Assembly: GCF_016679925.1 (NCBI RefSeq) | Contig: NZ_JAEQBW010000005.1 | Span: 124,001 to 188,000 of the forward strand | Source of the DNA: Marivirga aurantiaca | GTDB lineage: Bacteria; Bacteroidota; Bacteroidia; Cytophagales; Cyclobacteriaceae | Direction of reading: 5' to 3' | Length of the DNA: 64,000 nt | Part shown: positions 61,137 to 64,000 of the stretch, piece by piece | Layout: each line of letters starts with the position of its first letter | Numbering within the stretch: the stretch's first letter is position 1 | Program-made: the position numbers and the translations under genes | Notes under the pieces: model-generated | Told to the model about the DNA's origin: nothing | Seen by the model: only the letters and a program-made list of their open reading frames with translations | Database searches by the model: none

Positions 61137-61673
61137 ATGAGGAAATTAGCCAACGAAGAACTCAATCGATTAGCGTTAGAGGAAATAAAAGAAGTTAAAA
61201 AAAATCCGGTTGTAATAGTGTTGGACAATGTGCGCAGCATGAATAATGTTGGCTCTGCCTTTAGAACCGGTGATGCTTTCCTGGTTGAAAAAATATATTT
61301 ATGTGGGATTACCGCACAACCTCCTCATAGAGATATTCACAAAACAGCCTTAGGTGCTACGGAATCTGTAGACTGGGAGTATAGTCCAACTACTTTAAAC
61401 GCTGTTCATAAACTAAAAGAGGAAGGTTACATTACTATGAGTGTGGAACAAGCGGAAAACAGCTTAAGCCTTGAAAAGTTCACTCCCGAATCCGGTAAAA
61501 AATATGCTTTTATTTTTGGAAACGAAGTGTACGGAGTAGAACAGGAAGTAGTAAGCGCCAGTGATAATTGCCTGGAAATCCCACAGTTTGGCACCAAGCA
61601 TTCCTTAAATATATCTGTAAGTATAGGCGTAGTTCTTTGGCATACCGTGCTTAAGGGAAATATGACAGCCTGA
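61137..61673 (+). CDS. RNA 2'-O-methyltransferase of the TrmH/SpoU family
   Basis: 178 residues, single SPOUT domain. Motif 1 VLDNVRSMNNVGSAFRTGDAF (about 29-49), motif 2 FIFGNEVYGVEQEVV (about 122-136) and motif 3 LEIPQFGTKHSLNISVSIGVVLW (about 145-167) form the trefoil knot that binds SAM. It methylates a ribose in tRNA or rRNA; the target is not given by sequence. It converges on the TonB receptor gene with an 18-base gap. Confidence 0.94.
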   Translation: MRKLANEELNRLALEEIKEVKKNPVVIVLDNVRSMNNVGSAFRTGDAFLVEKIYLCGITAQPPHRDIHKTALGATESVDWEYSPTTLNAVHKLKEEGYITMSVEQAENSLSLEKFTPESGKKYAFIFGNEVYGVEQEVVSASDNCLEIPQFGTKHSLNISVSIGVVLWHTVLKGNMTA

Positions 61674-61691
61674 TAATCATGGAAACTCTCA

Positions 61692-64000
61692 TTAAAACTT
61701 TAGGTCCAGAGTAATATAGAAATTCCTTCCCGGGGATGGGATAATCCCAGGGCCAGGGTAACCTACAGCTCTTCTGGTAAAATAATAGTTATTGGTAAGG
61801 TTATTAACGCCTGCTTCAAGCTGAGCAAATTTATATTTGTACTTGGCACTTAAATCCAATACATGAAAGGCAGGGATAATGCCATCCACCCCTGAAGCTG
61901 TTCTTAAAGCATTGGTAGCATCTGTATATTGTTCACTTAAATAGGTGAATTGCAAGGTAGAGGAGAAGTTTTTCCAGTCATAATTAATGCCTGTTTTAAT
62001 ATTCAAATCCGGCACTAATTCTACCTTATTGCCGGCTATTGCATTTTCCTGGTTATTTTCCCCGTACCTGCCACGAATAAACGCTGCATTAAGAAAAGTG
62101 GAAAATTGATGGATAGGATTAGATAAAAGCCATTGACTCCAATTCATTTCAGTATAAGATTCTATTCCTGCAATAGAAGCACTCCCTACATTGGTACGGT
62201 AATGAAATACCCTGTTGAATTGATCATAATCAGAAATTGCTCCTAATCTATTATTATAAGCCAGGTAAAAAATACTCCAGTCAAAATTCAAAAAATCAGC
62301 ATGTTTTCCTCTAAATCCAAAATCAATATTATAGCCTTTTTCATCTTCAAGGTTAGGGTCTACTGACAAACTTCCGTTGTTCACTCTGAAATCATTGAAA
62401 TTAATCCCCCTATAGTTCATGGAAATATTCCCATAAAGTTCCAATTCTCTTATTGTTTTATAACTTATTCCCAGACCCGCCAGCATAAAGGAACGGTCCA
62501 GGTTTCTACTTTCAAAAACAGTAGTATCGAACATTACATTTCCAGCCAGATCTTCTACAGTTTCACGGTATTTTCCATCGCTATTGGTGCTGATATATTC
62601 CCACCTTAAACCCGGAGTAATACTTAACCGGCTATTAATATTAAAAATATTCTCTGCAAATAAAGCCACGTTTTCAGATGGGTAACGGTAAGATAAATCT
62701 TCCAGATTATTTGGGTTTAGAAAGCGAAAATCAGGCTCATAACCCGCAGGTCCTAATCCTTGCCTTTGTTGGGTATTGCCTTTAAAGTAGCGTATACCTC
62801 CAGCCAGGGCTTGAATTTGCCCAAAAAGATCATATCTATGTAAGATTCTCAACTCTGAACCAAAATTCTCATAATCATCCCACAATAGGTTTCTCTCTTG
62901 TTCAGGGGAATCTGCCTGTGTTACACGGTCCAAATTGCCAAGAGCCCTGCGAGAACCAATTAACCCAAAAGTTTTCCAATTAAGTTTTGTGCGGTTACTA
63001 ATACGATAATCCAACACTACGGCAGGTATATTCCACTGAATGGCAAACCAATTTCTTTCGCGGACAGATTGAGTTGGATCTTGTTCAAACAGTGGGTCAG
63101 TTAAGCCTCCGGCTTGCTGAGCCAAATAATCCATATGGGTAAATTCAAAGCATAAATAGAGTTTATCCCCAATATCAAAATTCACATCTGCAAATAAAGT
63201 ATTGGCTTCAAAAGATTCATTTTCTCTAAAGCCGTTCCCTTGTTTACGTTGATAGTAAACAAAATAATCCATTTTTTCAGTGTTGCCGGCAAGGCTGTTG
63301 TAAGAACTAAACAAACCATAACTGCCTACTGTATTTCTTGTGTGAAATTGAAAAGGGTCTCCCTCAGGTGCTTTTTTGAAAAGAAAGTTGATCATTCCAC
63401 CAAATTGTGTTCCATATTGCAAAGAAGCTGCCCCTCGTACTACCTCTATGCGAGATAAAGCCTCTACAGGCGGAGTGTAATAACTTTCCGGATACCCCAG
63501 AGGATCAGCAGATATATCATAGCCATTCTGCCTGGTATTGAAATTAGAGGTTCGGTTAGGGTTGAGGCCTCTACCACCAATCCCTAATTGTAAACCACCT
63601 CCATCACTTTCCCATATATTCAGGCCCGGAACTTTGGCAAATACTTGTCTTGCATTATTCGTGGCAAGGTTCCCATTTATCTGATCAATGGAAATAACTT
63701 CATTTTTTTTGGCTTCATATATTAAAGTTCCCTCTACCGCATTAAGACGAGAGACATTGAAAATCTCCTCTTTTTTTCCCAGGGCTTTTACTTCTTGCAA
63801 AGTTTCACTAATAGGGACAAGCTTAAATTCCAGATCTAACCAATCTCCATTTACAACTATCTCTCTAATTTCGCTTTGTCTGCCCAAATAAAATGCAGCA
63901 ATTCTATATTCTCCTGAGGGCAATGCTAATTCAAAACTACCTGCTTCATTGGTAATTGCTTTTTTATTGCTATTCAATACAAAAACCTCTGCTAACTCGA
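61692..64000 (-). CDS. TonB-dependent receptor, 5' end cut by the window
   Basis: The frame is open to base 64000, so the N-terminus and signal peptide are outside. The visible part (about 769 residues) begins inside a carboxypeptidase regulatory-like domain (NEAGSFELALPSGEYRIAAF), then a plug domain (QVFAKVPGLNIWESDGGGLQLGIGGRGLNPNRTS) and a 22-strand barrel ending in FYITLDLKF. The C-terminal phenylalanine is typical. The sequence resembles FecA or other siderophore receptors, but the substrate is not proven. No adjacent uptake genes are visible. Confidence 0.92.
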   Translation of the reverse strand, partial: ELAEVFVLNSNKKAITNEAGSFELALPSGEYRIAAFYLGRQSEIREIVVNGDWLDLEFKLVPISETLQEVKALGKKEEIFNVSRLNAVEGTLIYEAKKNEVISIDQINGNLATNNARQVFAKVPGLNIWESDGGGLQLGIGGRGLNPNRTSNFNTRQNGYDISADPLGYPESYYTPPVEALSRIEVVRGAASLQYGTQFGGMINFLFKKAPEGDPFQFHTRNTVGSYGLFSSYNSLAGNTEKMDYFVYYQRKQGNGFRENESFEANTLFADVNFDIGDKLYLCFEFTHMDYLAQQAGGLTDPLFEQDPTQSVRERNWFAIQWNIPAVVLDYRISNRTKLNWKTFGLIGSRRALGNLDRVTQADSPEQERNLLWDDYENFGSELRILHRYDLFGQIQALAGGIRYFKGNTQQRQGLGPAGYEPDFRFLNPNNLEDLSYRYPSENVALFAENIFNINSRLSITPGLRWEYISTNSDGKYRETVEDLAGNVMFDTTVFESRNLDRSFMLAGLGISYKTIRELELYGNISMNYRGINFNDFRVNNGSLSVDPNLEDEKGYNIDFGFRGKHADFLNFDWSIFYLAYNNRLGAISDYDQFNRVFHYRTNVGSASIAGIESYTEMNWSQWLLSNPIHQFSTFLNAAFIRGRYGENNQENAIAGNKVELVPDLNIKTGINYDWKNFSSTLQFTYLSEQYTDATNALRTASGVDGIIPAFHVLDLSAKYKYKFAQLEAGVNNLTNNYYFTRRAVGYPGPGIIPSPGRNFYITLDLKF

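Overview
The window looks like a chromosomal segment of a gliding or type IX secretion-competent member of the Bacteroidota, most likely a Cytophagales relative of Marivirga, Fulvivirga or Reichenbachiella. The lineage rests on gldKLMN, a PorP/SprF-like protein and a PorW/SprE-like lipoprotein; the bactofilin-M23-atp gene order; DUF4271 next to hemD; AT-rich DNA; and promoters of the TTG / TAnnTTTG type. The genus is inference. Apart from one cassette, almost everything is core housekeeping. I saw no insertion sequences, phage genes, CRISPR arrays or rRNA.

Layout. 1-9.9 kb: a YpdA-like reductase (cut by the window edge), an SDR-type threonine dehydrogenase, hemA, a tiny membrane protein, an outer-membrane barrel, a LytM peptidase, rmuC, two tandem secreted paralogues, a methyltransferase and a CBS protein. 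10.0-17.0 kb (minus): M23 peptidase, bactofilin, atpZ, an AtpI-like protein, then atpB-E-F-H-A-G; atpD and atpC are not here. 17.0-23.8 kb (plus): porW/sprE, a class A penicillin-binding protein and uvrC. 23.9-33.3 kb (minus): gldN, gldM, gldL, gldK, a PorP/SprF protein, hemD, a DUF4271 protein and a BamA/TamA-type protein. 33.3-45.1 kb: hemW, a LytS/LytTR pair, ndh, small secreted and thioredoxin-type proteins, glyS, a PAS histidine kinase, a methyltransferase and a patatin. 45.2-50.1 kb: a peptide-export cassette. 50.1-55.1 kb (minus): trkA, udk, rdgB, three FKBP lipoproteins and nrnA. 55.2-64.0 kb: ndk, a candidate small RNA, a 41-residue membrane protein, tRNA-Leu and tRNA-Gly, a fatty acid desaturase, a DUF2267 protein, mutS, a TrmH-family methyltransferase and a TonB-dependent receptor cut by the window edge.

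The most interesting locus is 45.2-50.1 kb. A 55-codon gene at 49452-49619 encodes a precursor with a double-glycine leader (MKKVNLETLEQINGG) and a 40-residue core with two cysteines. It is followed by its own hairpin with a T run, then by a secreted protein, a polytopic membrane protein, a membrane-anchored thioredoxin-like protein and an ABC exporter with an N-terminal C39 peptidase, the enzyme class that cuts at GG sites. A divergent HTH regulator flanks it. This reads as a complete or nearly complete system for making, cleaving, oxidising and exporting a bacteriocin-like or signalling peptide. Its immunity protein and outer-membrane exit route are unidentified.

Other structure that the genes do not explain: a promoter-hairpin-terminator unit at 55805-55946 (candidate sRNA), a 14-bp inverted-repeat element between the DUF2267 gene and mutS, a 16-bp tandem duplication over the mutS stop codon, strong hairpins inside the atp operon after atpE and after atpA, and a DDAWG repeat in GldN.
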